Shown: positions 43,349 to 52,449, counted from the stretch's first letter. The stretch is 64,000 nucleotides of DNA from Nitrospira sp. (GCA_030692565.1 JAUYAO010000045.1:27085-91084); one strand, 5' to 3'. Notes: generated by a model from the letters alone, not told the origin. Translations and numbers: made by a program.

Positions 43349-45079
43349 ATGCCGGTACACAATGCGGATATCGCCGCGGACTTCGATGAGTTGGCGGACC
43401 TGCTTGAGATTGAAGGGGCCAACCCGTTCCGCATCCGCGCCTATCGTAACGCGGCGCGTACGATGCGCGATCTGCCTCAGGATGTGGCGGCGATGCTCAA
43501 GAAGGGCGAAGATCTGACCGAATTGCCGGGGATCGGCAAAGATCTGGCCGCGAAGATTCGGGAGATTGTCGAGACCGGCACAGCGGCCATGTTGGAAGAA
43601 CATCGAAAGACGGTGCCGGCGACGTTGACCGAATTACTCAAAATCCCCGGTGTCGGACCGAAGCGGGTGAAAGTGCTGTACCGCGATCTCGGCATCAGGT
43701 CGCTCGACCAGTTGCGCAAGGCGGCTCAGGACGGGCGCGTGAGGGGGCTCCGGGGTTTCGGAGAAAAAACCGAACAGTATCTTCTCCATCGCCTGCAAGC
43801 CAGGTCCGGTGAGGAGCAACGGTTCAAGCTCGCGATTGCGACCCAATACGCCGACGCGCTCATCTCCTATCTCAAGGAGTCTCCAGGGGTGAAACACGTT
43901 GTCGCAGCGGGAAGCTACCGGCGGGCGAAAGAAACGATCGGGGATCTCGACATCCTGGTCACGGCTGCTCCCGGCAGTGCTGTGATGGACCGTTTTGCGT
44001 CCTACCCGGAAGTCGAAGAGGTGCTGGCGCAGGGCGCAACGAAAGCCAGCCTCCGACTTGCCTGCAAACTGCAAGTGGACGTGAGGGTGGTTCCCAAGGA
44101 GAGTTACGGGGCGGCCCTCCAATATTTCACCGGCAGCAAGGCGCACAATGTGGCGCTCCGCCAGATGGCTCAACAGCAGGGGCTCAAGATCAATGAGTAT
44201 GGCGTGTTCAAGGGCGATCAATCTGTCGCGGGGGCCACGGAAGAATCGGTCTACGCGGCAGTGGGGCTGCCCTGGATCCCGCCGGAACTGCGGGAGAATC
44301 GCGGAGAGTTCGACGCGGCGCTGGCCGGACGTCTGCCTCGGCTTGTGGAGGTCGCCGATCTGAAAGGGGACCTGCATGCCCATACCAAGGCGACCGACGG
44401 TCAGAACAGCCTCAACGAAATGGCGGCGGCGGCGCGCGACCGCGGGCTGGAATATCTGGCGATCACCGAGCATTCACGACGGCTCGCGATGGCGAAAGGC
44501 CTCGATTCCAAACGGTTGTGTGAACAGCTTGAGGAGATCGATCGGCTGAACGACACCGCTATCGGCATCACGCTCTTGAAGGGGATCGAGGTGGATATTC
44601 TGGAGGACGGCAGCCTGGATCTTCCGGATGACGATCTGAGCCGGCTCGACCTGGTTGTCGGAGCCGTCCATAGCCATTTCAGGCTCTCCCGGCAGAAGCA
44701 GACCGAGCGAATTCTGCGAGCCATGGACCATCCGTATTTTACGATCCTGGCACACCCCAGCGGCCGGCTCATCGATGAACGTGCGCCGTACGATGTGGAT
44801 ATGCCGCGGGTGATTCGACATGCGCGCGAACGGGGCTGTTTCCTGGAGGTGAATGCGCATCCGATCCGCCTGGACCTGACCGACACGGACTGTCAGATGG
44901 CGAAAGAAGCAGGCGTCATGGTGAGTATCAACTCCGATGCCCACAGCACCCTCGACTTCGGGAATCTCCGGTACGGGGTGGGGCAGGCTCGTCGGGGATG
45001 GATGGAAAAGCACGACGTCTTGAATGCCAGGCCTCTGCAGGCGCTACGCCCGCTGCTCAAGCGGACGATGGCAGGGTAA
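43349..45079 (+). CDS. polX: DNA polymerase/3'-5' exonuclease PolX
   Basis: The 576-residue product has an N-terminal helix-hairpin-helix domain (LPGIGKDLAAKIREIV, KIPGVGPKRVKVLY), a pol X palm with the catalytic aspartates in RRAKETIGDLDILVTA and LQVDVRVV, and a C-terminal PHP domain (DLHAHTKATDGQN, EHSRRL, NAHPIRLDLTD, SINSDAH). It fills gaps in base-excision repair. All three modules are intact. Confidence 0.94.
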   Translation: MPVHNADIAADFDELADLLEIEGANPFRIRAYRNAARTMRDLPQDVAAMLKKGEDLTELPGIGKDLAAKIREIVETGTAAMLEEHRKTVPATLTELLKIPGVGPKRVKVLYRDLGIRSLDQLRKAAQDGRVRGLRGFGEKTEQYLLHRLQARSGEEQRFKLAIATQYADALISYLKESPGVKHVVAAGSYRRAKETIGDLDILVTAAPGSAVMDRFASYPEVEEVLAQGATKASLRLACKLQVDVRVVPKESYGAALQYFTGSKAHNVALRQMAQQQGLKINEYGVFKGDQSVAGATEESVYAAVGLPWIPPELRENRGEFDAALAGRLPRLVEVADLKGDLHAHTKATDGQNSLNEMAAAARDRGLEYLAITEHSRRLAMAKGLDSKRLCEQLEEIDRLNDTAIGITLLKGIEVDILEDGSLDLPDDDLSRLDLVVGAVHSHFRLSRQKQTERILRAMDHPYFTILAHPSGRLIDERAPYDVDMPRVIRHARERGCFLEVNAHPIRLDLTDTDCQMAKEAGVMVSINSDAHSTLDFGNLRYGVGQARRGWMEKHDVLNARPLQALRPLLKRTMAG

Positions 45080-45229
45080 ACCGCCAAATCGCGGAGTCCC
45101 AGGACCGGCGGTCGGCTCAAGGATACGCTCATCCCGGCATCAAAAAGGGGACGCAGGTATGAATCCTTTTCCAGGATTGCGGCTCATATTGTGCAACGCG
45201 ATACTTCAGCCGAGAGGAGGGAGGCGATT

Positions 45230-45463
45230 ATGGTCAAGGTCTCAAGAAAATCCGTCGCCAAATCAGTGGGCATCGATTGCTGTCATCGCTGCGGCGGTCT
45301 CATGGTTCCGGAGCCGGTGCACGAACTCGCCTCGTACGACTGGCGTTGCGTCAGTTGCGGCGAGCGGATCGATCCGGTGATTCTCGCCCATCGACGGCAG
45401 AGCGCCGTGGAGCCGGAACGTGGATACATCGGTACTCGCCAGAGGGAATTCTCTCTCAGTTAA
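45230..45463 (+). CDS. Small zinc-ribbon protein
   Basis: A 77-residue protein with CHRCGGLMVPE and WRCVSCGERID, a two-CxxC zinc ribbon. GAGGAGGGAGG lies upstream of the ATG. Function unknown. A similar-sized protein with CLLC/CDHC is at 54857. Confidence 0.78.
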   Translation: MVKVSRKSVAKSVGIDCCHRCGGLMVPEPVHELASYDWRCVSCGERIDPVILAHRRQSAVEPERGYIGTRQREFSLS

Positions 45464-45646
45464 GTTGCGCGCCTGCTGGAATCGGGGAGCGCTGCCGCTC
45501 CCTGTCCAGGCGGGTCCGGCAGTCCCATCAGCTTCACGATAGAAAACAAGACGCAAAGATAGTACGGATTAAGAGTCCCCCGCAGGGCAGAGGTGTGCCA
45601 TGTTGATGATGCACAATCATTTGCAGGAGCAGGAAAGGGGTAGCTG

Positions 45647-46990
45647 ATGCCCACGCCGGAAGAGTTGCTCGCCAAAGCCCGGAAGCCGGCCGAAGAGGCC
45701 GTGCGGCTGCATGCGTATTACAAGGGCAAGATACAAACAGCGCCCAAGTGTCCCATTCGAGGAGTGGAGGATTTCTCGATCTGGTATACGCCGGGCGTCG
45801 CCGCTCCCTGCCGTGCGATTCAGGCTCAGCCGGATTTGGTGTATGTACACACGAATAAAGCGAATTCGATCGCAGTCATTTCAGACGGTACGAGAGTCCT
45901 CGGCCTGGGGGACATCGGACCGGAAGCCGGCTTGCCGGTCATGGAAGGTAAGGCGCTGCTGTTTAAATATCTGGGCGGGGTGGATGCGGTGCCGATCTGT
46001 CTCGGCACCAAAGATCCGGATGAAATCGTTCGCACGGTGAAGCTGCTGGAGCCGTCGTTCGGAGGGATCAATCTCGAAGATATCGCCATGCCGAAGTGCT
46101 TTCGCGTCCTGCGCGAAGCCCGTCGGCTGTGCACGATTCCGGTGTGGCATGACGACCAGCAGGGCACCGGAACGGTGGTGCTCGCGGCCTTGCTCAACGC
46201 CTTGAAGGTCGTCGGCAAACAGATCGGTCATGTCCGTATCGCGATGATCGGCATGGGTGCGGCCAATATCCCGACCTATCGGTATCTGAAGGCCAGTGGC
46301 GCGGATACAGGGAAGATCGTGGCTTGCGATCTGGGAGGAATACTTGGCCTGCATCGTCATGCCTATGAAGCGAATCCGGACTATAGCGAGCAATGGGCGG
46401 TGTGTGTGGAATCGAACAGGGATCAGCGTCGAGGAGGAATTGCCGAGGCGTTGGCCGGTGCGGATGTGTGCCTGGCCTTTGCCGCCGGCGGTATCATCAG
46501 GCCGGAGTGGGTGCGGACGATGGCCCGGGACGCCATCGTGTTTGCTTGTGCGAATCCGGTCCCTGAGATCTGGCCGTGGGAGGCGAAAGCGGCGGGTGCC
46601 CGCATTGTCGCCACGGGGCGGTCGGACTTCCCGAATCAGGTCAACAACTCCCTCGTCTTTCCTGCCGTCTTCCGCGGCACGCTCGATGTGCGGGCCGGGA
46701 CCATCACCGATGAGATGGCGATGGCGGCGGCGCATGAGCTCGCACAGTATGCGGCGGACAAGGGACTCCACGACGGGTACATTCTGCCGGCGATGGATGA
46801 ATGGGAGGTCGTTCCGCGAGTGGCGGTGGCAACGGCGATGAAAGCGCAAGCGCAGGGCGTCGCCCGGCTGCTGAAAACCGCCGAAGAGTTGCACCGGTCC
46901 GCGGTGGACAGGATCAGCGATGCCCGGAAGGCTCTTGCCGTCCTCACCGGCCAAGGGGTTATTCCACAGCCTCCGAATCCTGAACAGTGA
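45647..46990 (+). CDS. maeB: NAD(P)-dependent malic enzyme
   Basis: The 447-residue product follows the short bacterial malic enzyme: DFSIWYTPGVAAPCRAIQ, GDIGPEAGLPVMEGKALLFK, INLEDIAMPKCF, PVWHDDQQGTGTVVLAALLNAL, the nucleotide-binding GMGAANIPTYRY and GRSDFPNQVNNSLVFPAVFRG. It decarboxylates malate to pyruvate. The phosphotransacetylase-like extension of long MaeB proteins is absent. Gene symbol is by family. Confidence 0.88.
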   Translation: MPTPEELLAKARKPAEEAVRLHAYYKGKIQTAPKCPIRGVEDFSIWYTPGVAAPCRAIQAQPDLVYVHTNKANSIAVISDGTRVLGLGDIGPEAGLPVMEGKALLFKYLGGVDAVPICLGTKDPDEIVRTVKLLEPSFGGINLEDIAMPKCFRVLREARRLCTIPVWHDDQQGTGTVVLAALLNALKVVGKQIGHVRIAMIGMGAANIPTYRYLKASGADTGKIVACDLGGILGLHRHAYEANPDYSEQWAVCVESNRDQRRGGIAEALAGADVCLAFAAGGIIRPEWVRTMARDAIVFACANPVPEIWPWEAKAAGARIVATGRSDFPNQVNNSLVFPAVFRGTLDVRAGTITDEMAMAAAHELAQYAADKGLHDGYILPAMDEWEVVPRVAVATAMKAQAQGVARLLKTAEELHRSAVDRISDARKALAVLTGQGVIPQPPNPEQ

Positions 46991-47366
46991 GGCATCGGGC
47001 TACAGTTGACTGGTTCGAGACTCCGTTGATCCCCGGCGGAGAGTGATTAGTATAGAAGTGAGGGAGGTGGGATGGGCTTAGCGAGGGTGGCAACCTCTTT
47101 GGAGTATGGCCTGCTTTTATGCAGCCAACGTGCGGAGGACGCGGTTGTCGTGAGAGTAGTGGGTTCGGGTTCGAGGGGCGCGTCGTCAATCGTCGGTGCC
47201 ACTCGGCGGGGCCGTTGATTCGAGTGTGTACGAAGTTGAGACGCGGAGCAATCAGCCTCCAGCGACTGAAGGATTGCTGAATCTGATCCCGGCCGGTGAG
47301 CGGCATCCCGCGAAGCCACATAAGGGCAGGCCCCTTTTTTATCCGCCATACATCGAGATACATACA

Positions 47367-47389
47367 AAAATAACCCCGCCCAGGCGGGG
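47367..47389 (-). terminator. Intrinsic terminator, minus strand
   Basis: Read on the minus strand, CCCCGC-CTGG-GCGGGG is followed by TTATTTTTG: a six-base GC stem, four-base loop and U-rich tail. The upstream transcript on this strand is not a recognised gene, which is why an RNA gene is suspected. Confidence 0.6.
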
Positions 47390-47690
47390 AAGATGAAGAG
47401 GCCGCTCATCTTGTAAGGAGATTGTCCGGGAACAAAAAAGCGGAGCGGAGGCGGGTTTGGAGAGCTTGGATCCATTCTTGAGACCTTGGAGGGATTTCAG
47501 GCTTCCCACTCGTTCGGCGGGCTTGCTCACCACCCCTTCGCTCGGTCTCTCTATCCTTGGCTGTTCCTCTCACCGAGGCCTCCACTCAGTTACAGGATAA
47601 CCCTCTTCCATCCCGGGTCAAGTCAGCCCCGAAGGCCTTTGAAGCCACACTTCCCTCTTCTTCTCTTGTAGCTTTTTAGGACAGCGCCTC
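47374..47690 (-). ncRNA. Candidate structured RNA ending at a terminator
   Basis: On the minus strand this 317-base stretch has no gene but many complementary blocks (GGCCTCGGTGAGAGG with GAGACCGAGC; GGCTTC with GAAGCC) and ends at an intrinsic-terminator-like hairpin. A possible -10 (TATACC) lies at 47695-47700 with no convincing -35. I tested by eye for RNase P, tmRNA, 6S and SRP signatures and found none. The candidate is speculative. Confidence 0.3.
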
Positions 47691-47865
47691 ATCGGGTATA
47701 GAATCTTTCCACGATCTTCTTGGCCTAATCACCTGTTTCTTGGAGAAAAGTGCACGAGGGAGGTGCACGGTTAAATCTTTATCAAGTCTAACGAGTCCGG
47801 CACAGCCAATGCTTGTCTCTTGTGAGGGAGCGTTCTCTTCGGCTAGAGATCTCAGGAGGTGGCTT

Positions 47866-48756
47866 GTGGGAGCCAGGCGTTGGATGGTCGCATTGGACGA
47901 ATCCGGTGCGGCAGAGAAGATCGTCCAGTGGATGCGGGTCTTTCCGCACCCAAGGAATACGGTTGTCACGCTGGTGCATATCCTGGGGCCGCTGGAGATT
48001 CCTGACGCGATCGGATCCACAGGTCGACAGCTTCTGCTGCAGCAGCAGGAAGCGATGATCGACACGGCTCTTGGCTGGGCGCAACGGCTGCTGCAAGAGA
48101 AGTTTGCGGCAGTGGAGGTGATCACTCGGGAGGGAGTCCCAAGTCAGGAGCTTCTTCGATTAATTCGGGAATATGAGCCGGATCTCGTGATCTCCGGGCG
48201 GGGCGGGTTCTCTCAGGTTGCGGGATTTGGATTAGGCAGCGTCTCCCATCGGTTGGTGGCCTATGCTCCCTGCTCGGTGCTCTTAGTCCCCGGCAGGGCC
48301 CAGCATGGCGGAGGTCTGCGGGTCATGCTGGCGACGGATGGTTCGGCCGATGCGCAGCGAGCGGCTCGTGTCGTAGCCACGCTGCCTGAGTTGCGCGAAA
48401 TCACGGTGGTCAGTGTGGCGCGTCCGTTGGGAGCCGAAAAGCTGGTGCTCGACCGTTTTCATGACGCAGAGAGTCGAAAGATGCAGGCGAAGTTCCTCCG
48501 TCATCGGAAGGAGGTTGCGCATCAGGCCATCGAGGGGGCGCTGGAAGCACTGAAAGATGTTCAGATCCCACTTCGCACACGAGTATTGTCCGGCCATCCG
48601 GCTCACACGATTGTCCGGGCGGCGCAGCGCGAGGGGGTGGATTTGCTGGTCGTCGGATCGCGAGGGCTGACGGGTGTCAAAGCAATTTCGCTTGGAAGCG
48701 TATCCCACGCAGTGGCGCAGGTGGCGACCTGTCCCGTTCTCATCGTGAAACCATAG
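47866..48756 (+). CDS. Tandem universal stress protein
   Basis: A 296-residue protein with two Usp domains; the first has ISGRGGFSQVAGFGLGSVSH, the second VVGSRGLTGVKAISLGSVSH and VLIVKP. GTG 47866 is chosen because AGGAGGT lies five bases upstream and the protein then starts just before the first beta strand (RRWMVALDESG). Longer frames upstream lack a ribosome site. A second tandem Usp is at 37325. Confidence 0.88.
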   Translation: MGARRWMVALDESGAAEKIVQWMRVFPHPRNTVVTLVHILGPLEIPDAIGSTGRQLLLQQQEAMIDTALGWAQRLLQEKFAAVEVITREGVPSQELLRLIREYEPDLVISGRGGFSQVAGFGLGSVSHRLVAYAPCSVLLVPGRAQHGGGLRVMLATDGSADAQRAARVVATLPELREITVVSVARPLGAEKLVLDRFHDAESRKMQAKFLRHRKEVAHQAIEGALEALKDVQIPLRTRVLSGHPAHTIVRAAQREGVDLLVVGSRGLTGVKAISLGSVSHAVAQVATCPVLIVKP

Positions 48757-48774
48757 AAGATCAAAGAGGCATTG

Positions 48775-49263
48775 ATGTCGATCACGTTGCGTGCGGTCCC
48801 GGTTCAGAAACCTGAGTCGGTCAACGTCGTGCTCGGCCAGGCCCACTTCATAAAGACGGTGGAGGATCTGCATGAGGCGCTCGTGACCGCTGTGCCCGGC
48901 ATCAAATTCGGTCTGGCGTTCTGCGAAGCCTCGGAGTCTCGCCTGGTGCGAAGGAGCGGGACAGATCAGGCGTTGATGGCGTTGGCGCAGACCAACGCGC
49001 TGGCAATCGGCGCAGGACACAGTTTCATCGTGCTGTTGCAGGACTGTTTCCCTATCAATGTGCTGCCGGTTCTCCGCCTGGTTCCGGAAGTGTGCCAGAT
49101 CTTCTGTGCGACGGCCAATCCGGTGGAGGTAATCGCGGCGGAGACTGAGCAGGGGCGTGGCATTCTCGGTGTGGTCGACGGATATCCTCCAGAGGGGATC
49201 GAAGGGGAGACCGAGATCGCCGAACGGAAAGCGCTCTTACGCCGATTCGGCTACAAGCTCTGA
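48775..49263 (+). CDS. Adenosine-specific kinase-family protein (DUF355)
   Basis: A 162-residue protein with GQAHFIKTVEDLHEALV, VPGIKFGLAFCEAS, the central IGAGHSFIVLL, FPINVLPVLRLVPEVC, FCATANPVEVI and a closing RKALLRRFGYKL. This is the strongly conserved family described from archaea as adenosine-specific kinase. Its physiological role in bacteria is unclear. The start follows the Usp gene by 18 bases, probably one operon. Confidence 0.9.
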   Translation: MSITLRAVPVQKPESVNVVLGQAHFIKTVEDLHEALVTAVPGIKFGLAFCEASESRLVRRSGTDQALMALAQTNALAIGAGHSFIVLLQDCFPINVLPVLRLVPEVCQIFCATANPVEVIAAETEQGRGILGVVDGYPPEGIEGETEIAERKALLRRFGYKL

Positions 49264-49276
49264 GGCCTAGGAGCAT

Positions 49277-49816
49277 ATGTCGAAACTCAAGCGGCCGATC
49301 TTTACGGTACAGAAACACCGGGCTTCTCACCTCCATTATGATTTCCGGCTGGAGGTCGGCGGGGTGTTGAAGTCCTGGGCGGTCCCCAAAGGCCCTTCAT
49401 TGGATCCATCGGTCAAGCGGCTGGCCATTGAAGTGGAGGATCACGATCTCGACTATGCGAACTTCGAAGGTGTCATCGAAGAAGGTCATTATGGAAGCGG
49501 GCCTGTGTTGGTGTGGGATACGGGTTGGTTCGAGCCCCTTCATGCGAACCATGACATGGAGTCCCTGGCCCTGATGGTTCGTGCAGGCAAGGTGGAGGTT
49601 TCTTTGCATGGGCAACGTCTGCGTGGCGGCTTCACGTTGCTGCGCATGAAAGACCGGCCTCGGCAGTGGCTGCTCATCAAACAGCGGGACGCGGAGGCGC
49701 GTCCAGGCAGTGAGGTGGTAGAGGAACATGTCAGCTCGGTGCTGTCCGGGAGGACGATCAAAGATCTGGAAACCGCGGTCGAAGCCGGGACATTGGAGAC
49801 GTATCGCTGTGGGTGA
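49277..49816 (+). CDS. Stand-alone LigD-type 3'-phosphoesterase
   Basis: A 179-residue protein equal to the PE domain of DNA ligase [69 protein letters not shown] and WLLIKQRD. The metal-site histidines and aspartate are present. PE enzymes heal 3' ends during break repair. No ligase or Ku gene is in the window. Confidence 0.9.
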   Translation: MSKLKRPIFTVQKHRASHLHYDFRLEVGGVLKSWAVPKGPSLDPSVKRLAIEVEDHDLDYANFEGVIEEGHYGSGPVLVWDTGWFEPLHANHDMESLALMVRAGKVEVSLHGQRLRGGFTLLRMKDRPRQWLLIKQRDAEARPGSEVVEEHVSSVLSGRTIKDLETAVEAGTLETYRCG

Positions 49817-49838
49817 AGGGAACTGTGCGGAGGGACCA

Positions 49839-50411
49839 GTGGCCTCAATGGCAGAGCCAGAGTTGCCGAAGCCTTCCCGCTTGTGGAATGTGGTGCTGAC
49901 AGCCAAGGACCATGAACAGCGGCACCTGGCCAGGTTGGTGAAGCCCCTGGGCGATTTCTGGTGGACTTCGTTTCTCGGAGTGCTGGTCGGACGGGTCGAG
50001 GACCACAACGCGTTCTGCGATCATCTGCGAGGCCGCGAGGCGGACACACCGGGGTTTCTCCATCCGTTGTCGAGGCTGGTACTCATCGATCGCACGTTTC
50101 CCTTCCAGGCGGAAAACCTGTCCGCCCAGCTCGAACCGGCAGTGCTGGCCTATGCGGACCGGATCGACAGCGGGTCATTCTATGTGCGGGTTGAGCGGCG
50201 GGGGCATGCGGGGGCGATCCACAGTCAGCCACTGGAGCAGGAGTTGGATCGAGTGTTGATGGAGCATTTACGGAAGCAGCGTGCTGCGCCGCGCATCGAC
50301 TTCGAGGATGCGGATGCGATTGTGGCGGTGGAACTGATCGGGGACGAATGTGGCATCGGATTGATCACCCGAACGATGCGGGAGCGTTTCCCTTTCGTGA
50401 AGGTGCGGTAA
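49839..50411 (+). CDS. THUMP-domain-like protein
   Basis: A 190-residue protein. The second half resembles a THUMP RNA-binding domain: SFYVRVERRGHAGAIHSQPL, then DFEDADAIVAVELIGDECGIGLITR. No methyltransferase domain follows, so it may be a stand-alone RNA-binding protein. GTG 49839 is preferred because GCGGAGGGA lies just upstream; ATG 49848 is an alternative. It follows the PE gene by 22 bases. Confidence 0.65.
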   Translation: MASMAEPELPKPSRLWNVVLTAKDHEQRHLARLVKPLGDFWWTSFLGVLVGRVEDHNAFCDHLRGREADTPGFLHPLSRLVLIDRTFPFQAENLSAQLEPAVLAYADRIDSGSFYVRVERRGHAGAIHSQPLEQELDRVLMEHLRKQRAAPRIDFEDADAIVAVELIGDECGIGLITRTMRERFPFVKVR

Positions 50412-50430
50412 TCACACAGGGAGGCATGTA

Positions 50431-50520
50431 TGACAGTGCCGAAGCATCTGGATGAGGCAGCGGTGGGGATGAAGGCGGCGGCGTTCACCGTATTCCGCGT
50501 GAGAGCAACCAGAGGGTAAG
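50431..50520 (+). pseudogene. Truncated relative of the 55136 gene
   Basis: A 29-codon frame with a good GGAGG site encodes MTVPKHLDEAAVGMKAAAF, then unrelated FRVRATRG and TAA. The first 19 residues match MTVPMHLDNAATRMNEASF of the 79-residue protein at 55136. The remainder of the gene is missing and is replaced by a GGGTAAG-type simple repeat, so it is a deletion remnant. Confidence 0.7.
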
Positions 50521-50601
50521 GGTAAGGCTGAGGTTAAGCATGACCGGAAACGGATCGACTCTTCCCTCAACCCCAACCTTATTTTGACAGCGAGGTGATC
50601 C

Positions 50602-50955
50602 ATGAAAATTCTTTTTATTCTCAACGAAGCTCCCTATGGCTCCGAGAAGCCGTACAACGCACTGCGGTTGGCGATGAAGTTGCAGCGGGATCATGCCGCC
50701 GCAGAGATCCGCGTTTTTCTGATGGCGGACGCCGTCGGTGCGGCGCTCCCTGGCCAGACAACTCCGCAGGGTTATTACAACATCGAGCGGATGTTGAAGG
50801 CAGTGGTGGGCAGCCAGGGGCAAGTTAAAGCCTGCGGCACGTGCATAGAAGCGCGCGGACTGGACAAGCCGGCTCTCATCGAAGGCATCGAAGTCAGCAC
50901 GATGAATCAACTGGCCCAATGGGTCGTGGACTCGGACAAAGTGCTCACCTTCTGA
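50602..50955 (+). CDS. DsrE-family protein
   Basis: A 117-residue protein with MKILFILNEAPYGSEKPYNAL, VFLMADAV, and the cysteine motif VKACGTCIEARGL. It fits the DsrE/DsrF sulfur-relay fold. No signal peptide. It differs from the 11844 member in having CxxC. Function unknown beyond likely thiol/persulfide chemistry. Confidence 0.85.
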   Translation: MKILFILNEAPYGSEKPYNALRLAMKLQRDHAAAEIRVFLMADAVGAALPGQTTPQGYYNIERMLKAVVGSQGQVKACGTCIEARGLDKPALIEGIEVSTMNQLAQWVVDSDKVLTF

Positions 50956-51076
50956 GTGGGAGGGTGTCGGGATTGGCGACGGCGGCAGCGACTTGATGGC
51001 CATCTTGGTGGCGCAGGAGCATACGGAACGGAGTCAGACCTTCTCTCAGAACACTGGGACTTGCATCGACGCCCGA

Positions 51077-51349
51077 TTACTTGGGGGTTGCGGACAATGA
51101 TTGAATGACGGCCGCTTCCGCGTCAAGCCAATCTTCCAGGTCATACTCTTGGCGGCATCCGCGTTGCTCTCAGAGCTCGTATGCCTTTGCCGCGATTCGT
51201 TCGCGCCGGTCTTCGGACCACACCATGAACTTCTGAGCAGACTCGGTCTTTGCAGTAGACTGTGCGGCTCCCTCCGTCCGACTCGCACCGATTGATGGCG
51301 GTACACGGCGTGATGCTCCTGACTCCTTCGTTTTCGATGACCGTATCAT
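51077..51349 (-). pseudogene. DUF2934 gene interrupted by an in-frame TGA
   Basis: From ATG 51349, with an ideal AAGGAGGTG site, the frame encodes 59 residues ending RRERIAAKAYEL. TGA at 51170-51172 follows, and the same frame then continues EQRGCRQEYDLEDWLDAEAAV to TAA at 51077. Together these make an intact DUF2934 domain with one stop where the family usually has Tyr or Trp. A TGG-to-TGA change is the simplest explanation. Confidence 0.82.
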
Positions 51350-51426
51350 AGGGCTCACCTCCTTTTTGGTCTCATCAAGGGCCCGGACATCCTCTCGCCA
51401 GGAAACAGCCTCTGGCTTCCCTTGCT

Positions 51427-51663
51427 TCATCGTTTCAGAATTCGTGCAACACGCCACGTGGCCCATCCCATATACAGGACCAGTATGATGCCGAGCAACT
51501 CGATGAGATGGATGAGATGCCACCCTTCGATCACTTCCACCTCTACGATGATGAACAAGATGATGAACAAGATGGTTGCAAAGAGAAAGACGAGCACGTG
51601 TTGGCGGGGCATGCCGAAAACCTCCCGAAGGAATGCCCTGATCCACCCGCGCCGCTCCTTCAT
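51427..51663 (-). CDS. Small membrane protein
   Basis: A 78-residue protein with two closely spaced membrane segments (VLVFLFATILFIILFIIVEV and LIHLIELLGIILVLYMGWAT) and basic ends. GGGGAGG precedes the ATG. Family not recognised. It ends shortly upstream of the interrupted DUF2934 gene on the same strand. Confidence 0.65.
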   Translation of the reverse strand: MKERRGWIRAFLREVFGMPRQHVLVFLFATILFIILFIIVEVEVIEGWHLIHLIELLGIILVLYMGWATWRVARILKR

Positions 51664-51665
51664 GT

Positions 51666-51881
51666 TCAATGACCTCCCCTGCGCCCCTTCTCAGTGATCG
51701 TTTCCTCAGGGTCTCCTCGCTTCTGGTTCGATGTCAACTCGTGGCAGAACGTCACCAAGTTGTCCAGACTGCAGCCTGGGTGGCGAGCGATGCTCTCGAC
51801 GATCAGAGAGCGGCTGGCGTGGCACTCCGTGCCATGGCATCCCTCCTTGCATTGCCTCCGAACGACTCGGGGCTCTTTCAT
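51666..51881 (-). CDS. Truncated winged-helix-like protein
   Basis: A 71-residue frame containing RSLIVESIARHPGCSLDNLV and TFCHELTSNQ, which aligns with LLELVKQIPDCDVEELTARC-PQATWNQ of the protein at 40217. After SNQ the similarity stops and the sequence is polar (KRGDPEETITEKGRRGGH). It lacks the second half of the domain, and no ribosome site precedes the ATG. Probably a remnant. Confidence 0.5.
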   Translation of the reverse strand: MKEPRVVRRQCKEGCHGTECHASRSLIVESIARHPGCSLDNLVTFCHELTSNQKRGDPEETITEKGRRGGH

Positions 51882-51927
51882 ATGAGCAGATTGGATGCCA
51901 CGGAGTGAGGTACGCTCCCCCTTGCTG

Positions 51928-52356
51928 TCATATCGGCATATATAGTGAATGATCCCCTACGCGCATCAAGATAGTGTGTAGTGCGTCATGCCCCCGTGAC
52001 GCCTCTCTGAGGAGAATGAGCACACCACCGGGTACCATCTTGTTGCGAAACGCTCCACAGGGAAACCAGACGCTGGTAGTCTGCTGGTCGTCTCGTTCAG
52101 AGTTATGCATGGGCTGCATCAGATAGATTGTGTCTCGATGTTTGCCGTCGTTCGGCCCCCTGGCTTCATCTGGGGGCAATGACCGGCGAGTGCTTTCATC
52201 TTCAAATGGATTGACTCGGCGGACAGATAGTGGGCCATGTAATCGTCTGTCCAATTTTCCGGACAGTTCTGTCGCAATTATCGCCACGTTCCTTCCCTGT
52301 TCATGGGAGTAAAAGCGTATGATGTGGTCTCCCAATTGAACAGGTAAATATGGCAT
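51928..52356 (-). CDS. Hypothetical protein
   Basis: A 142-residue frame starting MPYLPVQLGDHIIRFYSHEQ and ending VGDHSLYMPI. No family is recognised, codon use is less GC-rich than the neighbours and no ribosome site is visible. It could be horizontally acquired or a chance frame. Confidence 0.35.
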   Translation of the reverse strand: MPYLPVQLGDHIIRFYSHEQGRNVAIIATELSGKLDRRLHGPLSVRRVNPFEDESTRRSLPPDEARGPNDGKHRDTIYLMQPMHNSERDDQQTTSVWFPCGAFRNKMVPGGVLILLREASRGHDALHTILMRVGDHSLYMPI

Positions 52357-52449
52357 GGTGAAATAGCATGTGACGTTTTGCGGGCGGTCGGCACAATACG
52401 TGAGTGTCTCAATAGCTGGGTTTCCATAAGGCTCTCATGAGGTTCTTCG

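Larger units (their letters stand above)
46991..47865. other. 875-base stretch without a supported gene
   Basis: No frame here has a convincing start and family match. The only marked structures are a GC-rich hairpin at 47374-47389 and a run of potentially structured sequence up to about 47700 (separate entries). The leader of the Usp gene occupies the last 150 bases. Confidence 0.5.

Noticed and set aside
47013..47043. tRNA-like or tmRNA-like end (TGGTTCGAGACTCC)
   Set aside because: The TTCGA box is not flanked by a pairing T stem and no acceptor or anticodon arm could be built.
47486..47671. 61-codon plus-strand frame
   Set aside because: The composition is Pro/Leu/Ser-rich, there is no ribosome site and it overlaps the candidate RNA.
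51170..51172. Selenocysteine insertion at the TGA
   Set aside because: The position is Tyr/Trp in the family with no redox role, and no SECIS-like hairpin was evident downstream.
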